Below are positions 34,387 through 43,958 of a DNA stretch of 64,000 nucleotides, one piece after another. The first letter of the stretch is position 1; every line of letters starts with the position of its first letter. The stretch spans positions 1,445,659-1,509,658 of the forward strand of contig NZ_CP038033.1 in assembly GCF_004421105.1 (NCBI RefSeq). Reading direction: 5' to 3'. The notes beneath the pieces are model-generated. The model saw only the letters and a list, made by a program, of their open reading frames with translations. It was not told the DNA's origin and did not search any database. This DNA is from Nitrosococcus wardiae. Its GTDB lineage: Bacteria; Pseudomonadota; Gammaproteobacteria; Nitrosococcales; Nitrosococcaceae. The translations under genes and the position numbers were made by a program.

Positions 34387-34557
34387 ATGGAAATAAAAGG
34401 TAAGCAGACGCTTAAGTATATGAGCAGCGTTGAACGTGCTCAAGCGAATTATGAAGCCCTGCTTCGGGAAGGCCAGCAATTGCGCCAAAACGTCAAAGAG
34501 CGCCTCGAAGCGGTTACTAAAATTAGCGACAAAAAAGTAAGACTAAGGCTGCGGTAG
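34387..34557 (+). CDS. Small coiled-coil-like protein
   Basis: 56 residues from ATG 34387 (TTG 34372 is possible and would add five). The AAGGAG directly adjoins the ATG, which is close, so the TTG start or a later one should be considered. The middle (VERAQANYEALLREGQQLRQ) is highly helical and charged. It lies 35 bases before the peptidase-like gene and may be its partner. No known family. Confidence 0.5.
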   Translation: MEIKGKQTLKYMSSVERAQANYEALLREGQQLRQNVKERLEAVTKISDKKVRLRLR

Positions 34558-34592
34558 GATGAGAGTAAAGAGAAAGAGGCCAGCATTCTACT

Positions 34593-36167
34593 ATGTCCAC
34601 TAATACGCTTGCTAAAAACCAATTCGGCAAGCGCCCAAATAATTGGATTGAATGTGAGCCGTTTTTAAAAGAAACTTTCATAGACATTGTCCAGAAGGCT
34701 AGCAGTTTTTTAGATGAACATAGCTGGGAAGCTAATCCCCAAGTACAATATTTGTCACATTACTTAACCTCCTTGAAGGCTAAGTCTTTAGTAGTAGAAT
34801 ACCATTATATTGATAGGCACTTCATGGAAGAGGCTAGTCTTTACTATTCTAAGAGCCTGATTCCGCGGCCAAACTGGACAACTCGTGTGCACGTCTTTAG
34901 TGATCTCATGGACGAGGAACGAATTGATGAGGCAATGCGTACTGCTGCGTCTGGTTACATAGCTAAAGTTACGGAAGAGCTTCAGCAATCCTATTGTGGT
35001 TATATAGTTATAAGGCCTTTACCATCTGCCCCTATTGGTAGGACGGTGCTAAAGCATTTAAAGTGCCGAGAAGGCGATAAAAAAAGGGAGTTTCTCACAT
35101 GCCAAGCTTATACCATACATTTCTTAGGTTTCGAATTGACGGTTCATGGCATTGCTTTTCAGCAGCAAGATAGAGCTGTTGCGGCGTGCGCAACAACTGC
35201 AATTTGGTCTTCGCTTCAGCGCGTGACCCGCAGGGAAGGAGCAAGATCACCAACTTCTTGGGAGATTACTGAGGCTGCAGTGCGGCATTATCTTCCACGG
35301 GGACGTCCATATCCATCCTCAGGTTTAACTATAGAGCAGATGTGTGAAGCTCTACGTGCCTTTGGATTTGCCCCAGATTTGTTAGTGGCAGAGGAATCAT
35401 CCAGTCCTAATGAATTTCTGCTTTTGATGGATATATATTTGAGATCCGGTATTCCTATTATTCTGACATTTCGGACTGGAGAATGGGGACATGCTGTAAC
35501 GGTGGTTGGTTATGGAACATCTCATAAGATTTCGACTCCTTATGAGATCAGCTCGGGGGAAAAGACATATAAAATCGTCCTTCACAATCTCGACTATGAC
35601 CGTATCTATATTCATGATGACCGACTGGGTCCATATGCCCGCTCTACTTTGAATATTGGTAAACAGAGCTTAACCGACAACGAAACCAGTTCTCCTCCGC
35701 AACTTGCTATTAACATAGAGTGGCCTAACGGGCAAATGGAAGAGCATAGTGTCTATTTAGCAGCTGTGCCTGTTTATCCAAAGCTTCGTACAAGTGCGAA
35801 AGAGCTTTTTGAGACTGCGATGGAACTCTTCCCATATCTTACCGAGGCTCTCTCCGATTTGAATCAGGAGCTTGGCCTGCTTGTCTACTTTGAACGTTCT
35901 GGAGAATACCAGGCGTCCCTTTATGGGAAAACAGTTAATCCTAGCAGAGTTCCTCAGTTTCAGAAAACTATTGCCCTGAGTAGATACGTCGGGGTTCACC
36001 GTTGGTATCTTGATGGTATGCCATTTATGGAAACGCTATGGGATACTACTGATACTATGCGTGAGAATAGATATGGTGAAAACTTGTTAGGAGTTACTTG
36101 CTTGAAACCTTCTCTACAAACCTTTGTTGATGGCCTTGCAAGTCGATATAATGCTGTCCTGGGTTAA
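34593..36167 (+). CDS. Putative C39-like (papain-fold) cysteine peptidase protein
   Basis: 524 residues, not matching a family I know. The middle third has the layout of a C39/papain-like domain: Gln-rich approach and nucleophile in AFQQQDRAVAACATTAIW (Cys199), SGIPIILTF then GHAVTVVGYG (His300), and YIHDDRLGPYAR (Asp342 or 343). The 190-residue N-terminal part and the 170-residue C-terminal part have no recognised domain, and there is no signal peptide or membrane segment, so it is likely cytoplasmic. It overlaps the convergent membrane-protein gene by four bases. A role in defence, toxin processing or helper interaction is possible but unproven. Confidence 0.6.
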   Translation: MSTNTLAKNQFGKRPNNWIECEPFLKETFIDIVQKASSFLDEHSWEANPQVQYLSHYLTSLKAKSLVVEYHYIDRHFMEEASLYYSKSLIPRPNWTTRVHVFSDLMDEERIDEAMRTAASGYIAKVTEELQQSYCGYIVIRPLPSAPIGRTVLKHLKCREGDKKREFLTCQAYTIHFLGFELTVHGIAFQQQDRAVAACATTAIWSSLQRVTRREGARSPTSWEITEAAVRHYLPRGRPYPSSGLTIEQMCEALRAFGFAPDLLVAEESSSPNEFLLLMDIYLRSGIPIILTFRTGEWGHAVTVVGYGTSHKISTPYEISSGEKTYKIVLHNLDYDRIYIHDDRLGPYARSTLNIGKQSLTDNETSSPPQLAINIEWPNGQMEEHSVYLAAVPVYPKLRTSAKELFETAMELFPYLTEALSDLNQELGLLVYFERSGEYQASLYGKTVNPSRVPQFQKTIALSRYVGVHRWYLDGMPFMETLWDTTDTMRENRYGENLLGVTCLKPSLQTFVDGLASRYNAVLG

Positions 36168-37015
36168 GGAGAAAAGAACTTGTGCTGTTCTTTGCTTTTG
36201 CTTTTAGCTGGGATAAATTTAGCATAGAATTGCTTTAAGCGACTGGATTTCTGTTGTTCATTTGTAAGATATTGCCAGAGTTCAAGATCAAATAAGTGGC
36301 TTGAAACAATTTGGTCTGAAGACAGCACAATTTCGAGATCTTCTAGCTCCACATGCTTAAGCTGTGGTAATTCCTTATTAGTAATTTTATGTATTACTTC
36401 ATAATCTGTTGTGAAATGGATTTTATGGTTATCAAGATCTCTGTACCCGCTCAGCATAGGTAATATTCTTACAGCTGATCTTTTTTCTACAGGATTTGGT
36501 GCCCATACTGCCCACCCTACAAAGACTTTGCCGCTACTTAATGTAAATAAAAGTGGTTGACTTTTTTCGGTGGACCTCAAAATTAATTTTTCAAAATCCT
36601 TATGCTTTATAGCAAGTTTTAATAATAGTTGTTCCCACTTAAAAAAAGGCTTTATACCAGAAAAGGGAATTTGAAAATTATACAAATACGGTATTCGCGG
36701 AAAGTTTAATAATTGCGCTAGTGCTGGTCCCAGCATAGCAGAAATAATTAGAACGGCTATTTTGGCCTCTTGCCCCCAGATAGGAGCATTTAGGTTTGAC
36801 TGCCCATTAAAAAAGGATAAGAAATCTCGGTAGTTATGGAATTTTAAAAAAAGAATAATATGTATAAGAAAGGCGCAAATTACAAGAAAAAGTCCATAAA
36901 AAGCAGCTCTAAAATATAGTTTGTGGCCAGATTCACGGGAAGTATGATAGCGGGTATAAGACCAAATTGCTGAAAACGCATAACCGCCTACTATAGGCAA
37001 TAACCCAGCAAGCAT
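36164..37015 (-). CDS. Membrane protein, DUF6338-like (tentative)
   Basis: 283 residues: about three membrane helices in the first 115, then a cytoplasmic part containing LLFTLSSGKVFVGWAVWAPNP and RSAVRILPMLSGYRDLD, an SH3-like beta pattern recalling DUF6338 proteins. That family link is from memory of the pattern and should be tested. It is the second gene of a pair with the 56-residue gene 13 bases upstream, and its 3' end overlaps the peptidase-like gene. Confidence 0.55.
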   Translation of the reverse strand: MLAGLLPIVGGYAFSAIWSYTRYHTSRESGHKLYFRAAFYGLFLVICAFLIHIILFLKFHNYRDFLSFFNGQSNLNAPIWGQEAKIAVLIISAMLGPALAQLLNFPRIPYLYNFQIPFSGIKPFFKWEQLLLKLAIKHKDFEKLILRSTEKSQPLLFTLSSGKVFVGWAVWAPNPVEKRSAVRILPMLSGYRDLDNHKIHFTTDYEVIHKITNKELPQLKHVELEDLEIVLSSDQIVSSHLFDLELWQYLTNEQQKSSRLKQFYAKFIPAKSKSKEQHKFFSP

Positions 37016-37028
37016 GAAAGCCGTTACT

Positions 37029-37199
37029 TTAATCTAATAATCCTTCTTTTTTTAATTTTCCTAAAATTTTAATTTGGCGTTTGGCTTCCGGTGTCTTTAC
37101 AATTTCTGATGATTTTACGTGGACGACGCCAGGCCCACTAATTTCTATTTTTGGCTTGTAATCTTTCGATTTAAAAACATTCTTTATAGCTTCTTTCAT
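37029..37199 (-). CDS. Small basic protein upstream of the membrane gene
   Basis: 56 codons from ATG 37199: IEISGPGVVHVKSSEIVKTP followed by a Lys-rich C-terminus (ILGKLKKEGLL). The spacing of 13 bases to the membrane-protein gene and the good reading frame support it as a real gene of the same operon. Function unknown. Confidence 0.6.
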   Translation of the reverse strand: MKEAIKNVFKSKDYKPKIEISGPGVVHVKSSEIVKTPEAKRQIKILGKLKKEGLLD

Positions 37200-37305
37200 C
37201 TATAAGGCATCCAATTCTAGCAGCTATGACAATATATAATTTTAGCAGCAATTATTATATTTTGCACCCATAAAAATCACTCAAATTTGCTATAAAACAA
37301 AAATC

Positions 37306-37329
37306 GGCTATTTGCAATCTGAGGTTGGA
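37306..37329 (+). repeat. Left terminal inverted repeat of the ISL3 transposon
   Basis: GGCTATTTGCAA, four variable bases, then AGGTTGGA. It matches the right end over 12 plus 7 positions. Two related sites (37363-37385 and 37410-37432) follow inside the element. Confidence 0.9.
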
Positions 37330-37362
37330 TTGTGGCTTTTGACAGATTGGTAGAGAAATACC

Positions 37363-37434
37363 TCTTTTGTGCAAAACTTGGTTGACAGCTCTCCTTCACT
37401 CATTGTACCGTTTTGTGCAAAATGAGGTTGGAGG
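37363..37434 (+). promoter_or_regulatory. Candidate promoter and operator of hsdMSR-tnp
   Basis: A perfect -35 box TTGACA (37382-37387) has a weak TGTACC about 16 bases later. The palindrome TTTTGTGCAAAA occurs twice, at 37365-37376 and 37411-37422, once just before the -35 box and once between the -10 and the GGAGG ribosome site (37430-37434). Both copies are followed by the GGTTG core of the terminal repeats. A transposase bound there could repress the operon; this is inference. Confidence 0.5.
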
Positions 37435-37439
37435 CCAAC

Positions 37440-39467
37440 ATGAACGAATTTGCAGGATCAGCAGCTTCACAGGCTGATTTTATCTGGAAGAATGCGGAAG
37501 ACCTTTGGGGTGATTTCAAGCACACAGACTTTGGTAAGGTTATATTGCCGTTCACCCTGTTGCGTCGTTTGGAGTGTGCGCTTGAGCCAACCCGTGAGGC
37601 AGTACGAGAAGCCTACAACAGCTTTAAAGATGCTGACGTAGAGCTTGATCCCATTCTTCGTTCAACGGCTGACTTCCCTTTCTACAACACCTCCGAGTAT
37701 TCCCTCGGCACGCTGGGTAGCACCAAGACCCGACGCAACCTCGAAGATTATATTGCTCTGTTTTCTGATAACGCTCGGAAAATCTTTGAAGAATTCGAGT
37801 TCGGCAACACGGTGATTCGTCTGGAGCGTGCTGGCCTTCTCTATAAGATTTGCCAGAACTTCGCCAAGATCGATCTGCACCCTGATGTAGTGCCGGACCG
37901 GGTAATGAGCAACATCTATGAACACCTGATCCGCCGCTTTGGTGCAGAGGTTAATGAGGGGGCCGAGGATTTTATGACCCCGCGTGACATCGTTCACTTA
38001 GCGACCTCACTCCTGCTTGACCCAGATGACTCGCTATTTGAAGCAAGCCCTGGATTGATCAGAACCCTATATGATCCGACGTGTGGGACCGGTGGATTCC
38101 TTACCGACGCCATGAATCATGTCACCGAATATGGAAACCAGTACAAGGTCCCACCTGTACTGGTTCCCCATGGCCAAGAGTTAGAGCCGGAGACCCATGC
38201 CGTCTGTGTGGCCGGCATGCTTATTCGCCGTTTGGAGTCCGACCCTGGCCGTGATCTGTCAAAGAACATCCGTCAGGGAAGCACTCTGTCAAACGACCAG
38301 TTTTCCGGGGAACGCTTTCACTACTGCCTATCCAATCCGCCTTTTGGCAAGAAGTGGGAGAAGGATAAAGACGCCGTCGAGAAAGAGCATAAACAGGGCG
38401 AGCTGGGCCGTTTTGCGCCGGGTCTGCCCAAGATCAGCGACGGCTCTATGCTGTTCCTGATGCACCTGGCCAGCAAGCTGGAGCTGCCTAAAAATGGCGG
38501 TGGTCGGGCTGCTATCGTCTTGTCCGGTTCGCCGTTGTTCAATGGTGGTGCGGGTTCTGGTGAGTCTGAAATCCGCCGCTGGTTGCTCGAAAACGACCTG
38601 GTTGAAGCCATTGTCGCTATGCCAACGGATCTGTTCTTTCGTGCCAATATCGCCACATACCTGTGGATTCTTTCCAACAAGAAGCCGGAAGATCGCCAGG
38701 GCAAGGTGCAGTTGATCAACGCCACCGACCTGTGGACTTCTATCCGCAATGAAGGTAACAAGCGCCGCATTGTCGGCGATGATCAGCGCAGACAGATTCT
38801 GGATATTTACGCGGCAGCGGAGAGCGGTGAACTGTCCAAAATGCTGGATTACCGGACTTTCGGGTATCGCCGTATCAAAGTGCTTCGACCGCTACGGATG
38901 AAACTCGTACTAGACCAGGAAGGGCTGGATCGCCTGACATTCGAACCGGCGTGGACGAAGTTGTCACCAGACCATCAATCTTTCTGGTTGGAAGCAATCA
39001 AGCCACGGATTGGGGAAACGGTCGATTATAATTGGGCTGAAACCTTCGCCAAGGCAACCATTAAATCGGAAGATGCCAAGTCGCTGAAGGTAAAAGCCAA
39101 CAAGACCTTTATCAATGCTCTGATCAGCGCCTTTGGCCACAAAGACCCGGAGGCCGAGCCGGTAACTGACGTTAAAGGAGATGTGGTTCCCGATACAGAC
39201 TTGACCGATTACGAGAACGTCCCCTTCCTGGAGAATATTCGGGATTACTTCGCCCGTGAAGTTTTGCCCCATGTGCCCGATGCCTATATCGACGAAAGCT
39301 TTACCGACGACAAAGACAAGCGCCTGGGCCGCGTGGGTTACGAGATCAATTTCAACCGCTTCTTCTACCAATACCAAACACCACGCAAGCTGCACGACAT
39401 TGATGCCGAGCTAAAGCAGGTAGAGGGGGAAATTGCTGATCTATTGGCTGAGGTTGCGAGCGAATGA
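37440..39467 (+). CDS. hsdM: Type I restriction-modification methyltransferase subunit HsdM
   Basis: 675 residues from ATG 37440, with GGAGG five bases upstream. After an N-terminal helical domain (about 1-150, FIWKNAEDLWGDFKHTDFGK, LPFTLLRRLE) come the SAM motif DPTCGTGGFLTDAM (about 213) and the adenine-methylation motif NPPFGKKW (about 299). HsdM methylates N6 of adenine in host DNA and is needed with HsdS for both modification and cutting. The C-terminus (about 500-675) is longer than in E. coli HsdM and ends in a helical region typical of a widespread HsdM subgroup. It overlaps hsdS by four bases (ATGA). Confidence 0.96.
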   Translation: MNEFAGSAASQADFIWKNAEDLWGDFKHTDFGKVILPFTLLRRLECALEPTREAVREAYNSFKDADVELDPILRSTADFPFYNTSEYSLGTLGSTKTRRNLEDYIALFSDNARKIFEEFEFGNTVIRLERAGLLYKICQNFAKIDLHPDVVPDRVMSNIYEHLIRRFGAEVNEGAEDFMTPRDIVHLATSLLLDPDDSLFEASPGLIRTLYDPTCGTGGFLTDAMNHVTEYGNQYKVPPVLVPHGQELEPETHAVCVAGMLIRRLESDPGRDLSKNIRQGSTLSNDQFSGERFHYCLSNPPFGKKWEKDKDAVEKEHKQGELGRFAPGLPKISDGSMLFLMHLASKLELPKNGGGRAAIVLSGSPLFNGGAGSGESEIRRWLLENDLVEAIVAMPTDLFFRANIATYLWILSNKKPEDRQGKVQLINATDLWTSIRNEGNKRRIVGDDQRRQILDIYAAAESGELSKMLDYRTFGYRRIKVLRPLRMKLVLDQEGLDRLTFEPAWTKLSPDHQSFWLEAIKPRIGETVDYNWAETFAKATIKSEDAKSLKVKANKTFINALISAFGHKDPEAEPVTDVKGDVVPDTDLTDYENVPFLENIRDYFAREVLPHVPDAYIDESFTDDKDKRLGRVGYEINFNRFFYQYQTPRKLHDIDAELKQVEGEIADLLAEVASE

Positions 39468-40696
39468 GTCAGTATAAAGCGTATCCGGCATACAAGGATT
39501 CCGGCGTTGAGTGGATTGGGGAAGTGCCGGAGCATTGGGAGGTTAAACCTATTTGCCGTGTAGCTTCGGTCAATGATGATGTGCTTTCAGATTCGACCGA
39601 TGGCGACACCCCTATTCGTTATGTTGACATATCGTCGGTGGACTATACGGATGGTATCAAGCAAGCCGCAAACATGCGTTTTGCCGATGCTCCGTCCAGA
39701 GCTAGACGTAAGGCACTTCCTGGTGATGTTGTTGTTTCGACAGTAAGAACGTATCTCAAAGCAGTAGCTGCCGTTAATGATCAATATTCCGATTGCGTTT
39801 TTTCTACCGGCTTCGCCGTTCTTAGAGCGCGAAATCTAAACTATTCCTTCCTCAAATGGATGACCCTCAATGAGCTTGTGATTCAAGCAATAGAGGCTCA
39901 TTCCGAGGGATTAAGTTATCCTGCGATCAACGCGTCAGCCTTGGTAAAACTGAAAACCACCGTTCCGCCACCCGACGAACAAGTCACTATTGCGGCCTTT
40001 CTCGACCGCGAAACCGCTCGCATTGACACTCTAATCCAGAAGAAAACTCGGTTCATCGAACTTCTGAAGGAGAAGATTGTTGCGACTGCAATGGCCGAGC
40101 AAATGTATGGGGATGGTGAACTTATTCGCTTAAGATATCTGACACAAATAATTTCGAGACCTGTAGAGATAATTGACGGCGATGAATACGTTGCATTGGG
40201 ACTCTACAATAGAGGGCGCGGTTTGTTTCACAAGCCGCCCACGCTAGGTAAAAATATTGGCGATTCGGACTTTTTCTATGTGAAAGAAGGTGATCTGATT
40301 CTTAGTGGGCAATTTGCTTGGGAAGGCGCTTTGACAATGGCGTCTAGTAACGAAAACGGATGCGTTGTCTCCCATCGTTACCCTGTAATTAGGGGAAAAA
40401 CAGTACCAACGGAATATTTGCTCGCTCTTTTGATGACAAATTTCGGCGATTTTTTGCTAAATGAATCTTCCCGAGGGTCAGCAGGAAGAAACCGCCCACT
40501 AAACATCAACCTCCTTCTCAACGAGAAGGTGCGGATGCCATCACCCAAGGCACAACAGGATGTCAGAAGGCTCATCAATCTGAAAGCGAAGCTTGAAACT
40601 AAAGTCCTAGGCAGTATTAGGCTTCTCAAAGAGCGCCGTGCCGCTCTTATCACCGCCGCCGTAACCGGGCAAATTGATCTGCGAGGAGAGCAATAA
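39464..40696 (+). CDS. hsdS: Type I R-M specificity subunit HsdS
   Basis: 410 residues with two target-recognition domains. The first starts after GVEWIGEVPEHWEVKP (about 14-29). A central conserved helix (PPDEQVTIAAFLDRETARID, then LIQKKTRFIELLKEK) separates it from the second, and the C-terminal conserved helix (LLKERRAALITAAVTGQIDL) repeats the pattern. The recognition sequence cannot be predicted. The next gene starts directly after the stop (TAA-ATG). Confidence 0.95.
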   Translation: MSQYKAYPAYKDSGVEWIGEVPEHWEVKPICRVASVNDDVLSDSTDGDTPIRYVDISSVDYTDGIKQAANMRFADAPSRARRKALPGDVVVSTVRTYLKAVAAVNDQYSDCVFSTGFAVLRARNLNYSFLKWMTLNELVIQAIEAHSEGLSYPAINASALVKLKTTVPPPDEQVTIAAFLDRETARIDTLIQKKTRFIELLKEKIVATAMAEQMYGDGELIRLRYLTQIISRPVEIIDGDEYVALGLYNRGRGLFHKPPTLGKNIGDSDFFYVKEGDLILSGQFAWEGALTMASSNENGCVVSHRYPVIRGKTVPTEYLLALLMTNFGDFLLNESSRGSAGRNRPLNINLLLNEKVRMPSPKAQQDVRRLINLKAKLETKVLGSIRLLKERRAALITAAVTGQIDLRGEQ

Positions 40697-43600
40697 ATGG
40701 ATCCGTCAGCACACCAGGAAAAGCATTTCCAGCAGTACATCGTAGATCGCTTGGTCGAACAGGGCTGGAAAGTGGGTGGCACCCAACACTATGACACCGA
40801 ACGGGCAATCTACCCGGAAGACCTCGAAAGCTGGATTAAAGGCAGCGGCCAGCAAGATAAGTGGGACAAGTTGGAACGGCTCAACGGAACCAAGACGTTT
40901 GAAGTGCTGATGGATCGTCTGCATAAGGCGCTGGAAAAGCAGGGAACCATGCATGTGTTGCGTCAGGGCTTTTCGATTGCTGGTTGCGGCCTGATCGAGA
41001 TGACAGAAACCGCCCCCGAGGATAAACGCAACCAGGCGGTGGTTGAGCGCTACAAAGCAAACATTCTGCGTGTGGTGCCGGAACTCAAGTACCATCCCGC
41101 CCGCGAGTTTGCCGTTGATCTGGTGCTGTTCATCAATGGCCTGCCAATGGCGACAGTCGAACTGAAAACTGACTTCACCCAGTCGGCAGAAGCGGCGATG
41201 GACCAATACCGAAATGACCGCCTGCCTTTTGACCCCAAGACCAAGCGCAAGGAACCATTGCTGACCTTCAAGCGCGGCGCGGTGGTGCATTTTGCCATGT
41301 CTGATTCAGAGATCATGATGGCGACCAAGCTGGAAGGGGAAAATACGTTCTTCCTGCCATTCAATAAGGGCAGGACGGAGGAAGACGGCGCAGTCCATGC
41401 CGGCAACCCTCCCGGCGAAATCAAGCCTGATGGCACGCAGGAATACCCGGTAGCCTATTTTTGGGAAGATGTCTGCCAGCCTGATGCCTGGCTGCGAATT
41501 TTCCACAGCTTTGTCTATGTCGAGAAAAAGGATGTGGTGGATATTCAGGGCAACTGGTCGAAGAAGGAAACCCTGATTTTCCCTCGGTTCCACCAGTGGA
41601 CAGCGGTTAATGAGATGCTGGCCGATGCGCGTAAAAATGGTGCGGGCATGACATACCTGGCCGACCATAGCGCCGGTTCAGGCAAGACCAGCACCATATC
41701 ATGGGCAGCCCACGATCTGGTAAAACTGCGCGAGGACAATGGCGACGCGGTCTTTAACAACGTGATCATTGTCACCGATCGCAATGTGCTTGATGGACAG
41801 CTTCAGGACGCCGTAAAGCAGATTGACCACCAGTTTGGGGTGATTGCTGCCATTGACCGGCATAAGTCCTCCAAATCCAAGAGCAAACAGCTCTCCGACG
41901 CCCTGTTAGCTGGGACGCCGATTGTCGTCGTTACCATCCAGACCTTCCCGTATGCCATGGAAGCCATTATCACGGACAAGAATCTGAAGGGTAAGAACTT
42001 CGCGGTCATCATTGATGAGGCCCATAACTCACAGACGGGCTCTACAGCGGCGAAACTCCAAGCTGCCCTGGGCATGAGTGGGCAGGGGAGAATGTCTACC
42101 ATGACGGTGGACGAGCTGTTGGAACAGCTGCAAAAGTCGCGTTCGCGTCCCGCCAATATCAGCTATTTTGCGTTCACCGGCACGCCGAAGCACTCCACGC
42201 TGATGCTGTTTGGCCGTCCGCAAGATCCGAATCAGCCTGTATCCGACGACAATCCACCGGTTGCTTTTCATAAGTACACCATGCGCCAGGCTATTGAGGA
42301 AAAATTCATCCTCGATGCTCTCAAAGGCTACGTTACCTACCAGACGGCTTTTAACCTTTCCAAGCAGCTTGAAGACAGCAAACGCGTCAGTGGCAAAGCG
42401 GCAAAACGCGCCCTCGCGCAATGGATGGCACTCCATCCAACGAACGTGACCCAGAAAGTGCAATTCATTATTGAGCACTTTACCAAGAATGTTGCACACC
42501 GGTTGGATGGCAAGGCAAAGGCTATGGTCGTGACAAGCTCTCGTGCCGCCGCTATTCGCTACAAAAAAGCCTTTGACCGTTATATCGAGCAGCATAGCGA
42601 ATATGGGTTTATTCATTCATTGGTGGCCTTCTCCGGCAAGATGACCGGTAAACAGGTAATGCACCAGGACGATGGTGCATTCAAAGAGGATATCTTTCTT
42701 GTTGATGAAAACGAGGAGTTTACCGAGCAAAGCATGAACCCGGATGCGCAGGGTCAGGATTTGAGATTTGCCTTTGACCGCCCTGAATACCGGGTCATGT
42801 TGGTAGCCGACAAATTCCAGACGGGTTTTGACCAGCCCAAGCTGATGGCGATGTACGTGGATAAGAAAATCGCCAATCATGTGGAGATCGTGCAAACCTT
42901 CGCACGCTTGAACCGGACCGCTCCCGGCAAGGATGAGGTCTTTATCATCGACTTTGTGAATGATCCAGACAATGTGCGAACGGCCTTTGAGACCTATGAT
43001 CAAGGTGCACACATTGACGAAGTGCAAGACCTCAATGTGGTTTATGAGATCAAGGAGCGTCTGGACGAACACGGCCTATACGATGAAAAGGATCTGGCTG
43101 CATTCAAAGACGCCAGATTCAAGACCATTCGCGATATTACTCACGCCAAGTCGCCACAACATAAGGAGTTGTATGCGGCCACCAGCCGGGCCACGACTCT
43201 GTATAACGACAAGATGAAAATGCTTCGTGATGGCATGGCGACCTGGGAGGCTGTCTTTGAAAAAGCTCACGCGAAAGGGGATGAGGCAGGAATGAAGTCT
43301 GCTGACCATCACCAGGATGAATACGCGGAGCAAATCAAGGCGCTCATCGGTTTTAAGTCTGATCTTGGGCGTTTCTGCCGCACCTATTCCTATGTTGCCC
43401 AACTGATCGACTTTGGAGACCCGGAGTTAGAGAACTTCGCCGCCTTCGCCAAGTTGCTGCAAAAGCGCCTGCTTCACGAAGCGCCGGAAACAGTCGATCT
43501 GACCGGCCTTGTTCTCACCGGCTTTGATATAAAGGGACGCCCTGACGATGAAAACGAAGATGGGGAGACGCCAGTGCTCCAGCCTGTTGGTCCCGGTGGC

Positions 43601-43954
43601 GGCGGTGGCGTTGGTGATAAGCCTAAGTTCGTAAAAGAGATCGTAGACCGACTCAATAGCCTTTTTGGTGAGGCGACGCCAATTCAAGATCAGGTTGCCT
43701 TCGTCAATCAGATCAAGTCAATCACCGGTGAAAACGATGTCGTGATGGCTCAGGTCGAGAGCAATACACGGGAACAGGCACTAAAAGGCAATTTGCCCGG
43801 CGCGGTTCAACAGGCTGTTGTCCGTGCCCTGTCAAGCCACCAGAAACTGGCAACCCAGGTGCTCAAATCCGACCATCAGGGCATGACCGCGCTGGTAGAC
43901 GTGGTGTACGACATATTGCGCGAAGGCAAAGACCTCGACTTGAATATGGATTAG
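40697..43954 (+). CDS. hsdR: Type I R-M restriction endonuclease subunit HsdR
   Basis: 1085 residues. The N-terminal PD-(D/E)xK nuclease is visible as FAVDLVLFINGLPMATVELK (Asp141, Glu155, Lys157). A helicase motor follows: Walker A AGSGKTST (about 327), DEAH box IIDEAHNS (about 438), FTGTP, and the motif-VI region TFARLNRTAPGK. The C-terminal helical domain binds the methyltransferase core. It translocates DNA and cuts unmethylated DNA. The frame is intact, so the complete system should be functional. The transposase gene begins four bases after its stop. Confidence 0.96.
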   Translation: MDPSAHQEKHFQQYIVDRLVEQGWKVGGTQHYDTERAIYPEDLESWIKGSGQQDKWDKLERLNGTKTFEVLMDRLHKALEKQGTMHVLRQGFSIAGCGLIEMTETAPEDKRNQAVVERYKANILRVVPELKYHPAREFAVDLVLFINGLPMATVELKTDFTQSAEAAMDQYRNDRLPFDPKTKRKEPLLTFKRGAVVHFAMSDSEIMMATKLEGENTFFLPFNKGRTEEDGAVHAGNPPGEIKPDGTQEYPVAYFWEDVCQPDAWLRIFHSFVYVEKKDVVDIQGNWSKKETLIFPRFHQWTAVNEMLADARKNGAGMTYLADHSAGSGKTSTISWAAHDLVKLREDNGDAVFNNVIIVTDRNVLDGQLQDAVKQIDHQFGVIAAIDRHKSSKSKSKQLSDALLAGTPIVVVTIQTFPYAMEAIITDKNLKGKNFAVIIDEAHNSQTGSTAAKLQAALGMSGQGRMSTMTVDELLEQLQKSRSRPANISYFAFTGTPKHSTLMLFGRPQDPNQPVSDDNPPVAFHKYTMRQAIEEKFILDALKGYVTYQTAFNLSKQLEDSKRVSGKAAKRALAQWMALHPTNVTQKVQFIIEHFTKNVAHRLDGKAKAMVVTSSRAAAIRYKKAFDRYIEQHSEYGFIHSLVAFSGKMTGKQVMHQDDGAFKEDIFLVDENEEFTEQSMNPDAQGQDLRFAFDRPEYRVMLVADKFQTGFDQPKLMAMYVDKKIANHVEIVQTFARLNRTAPGKDEVFIIDFVNDPDNVRTAFETYDQGAHIDEVQDLNVVYEIKERLDEHGLYDEKDLAAFKDARFKTIRDITHAKSPQHKELYAATSRATTLYNDKMKMLRDGMATWEAVFEKAHAKGDEAGMKSADHHQDEYAEQIKALIGFKSDLGRFCRTYSYVAQLIDFGDPELENFAAFAKLLQKRLLHEAPETVDLTGLVLTGFDIKGRPDDENEDGETPVLQPVGPGGGGGVGDKPKFVKEIVDRLNSLFGEATPIQDQVAFVNQIKSITGENDVVMAQVESNTREQALKGNLPGAVQQAVVRALSSHQKLATQVLKSDHQGMTALVDVVYDILREGKDLDLNMD

Positions 43955-43958
43955 GCCA

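Noticed and set aside
28690-37305. Complete prophage
   Set aside because: No capsid, portal, large terminase, tail or lysis genes are present; the gene set fits a satellite.
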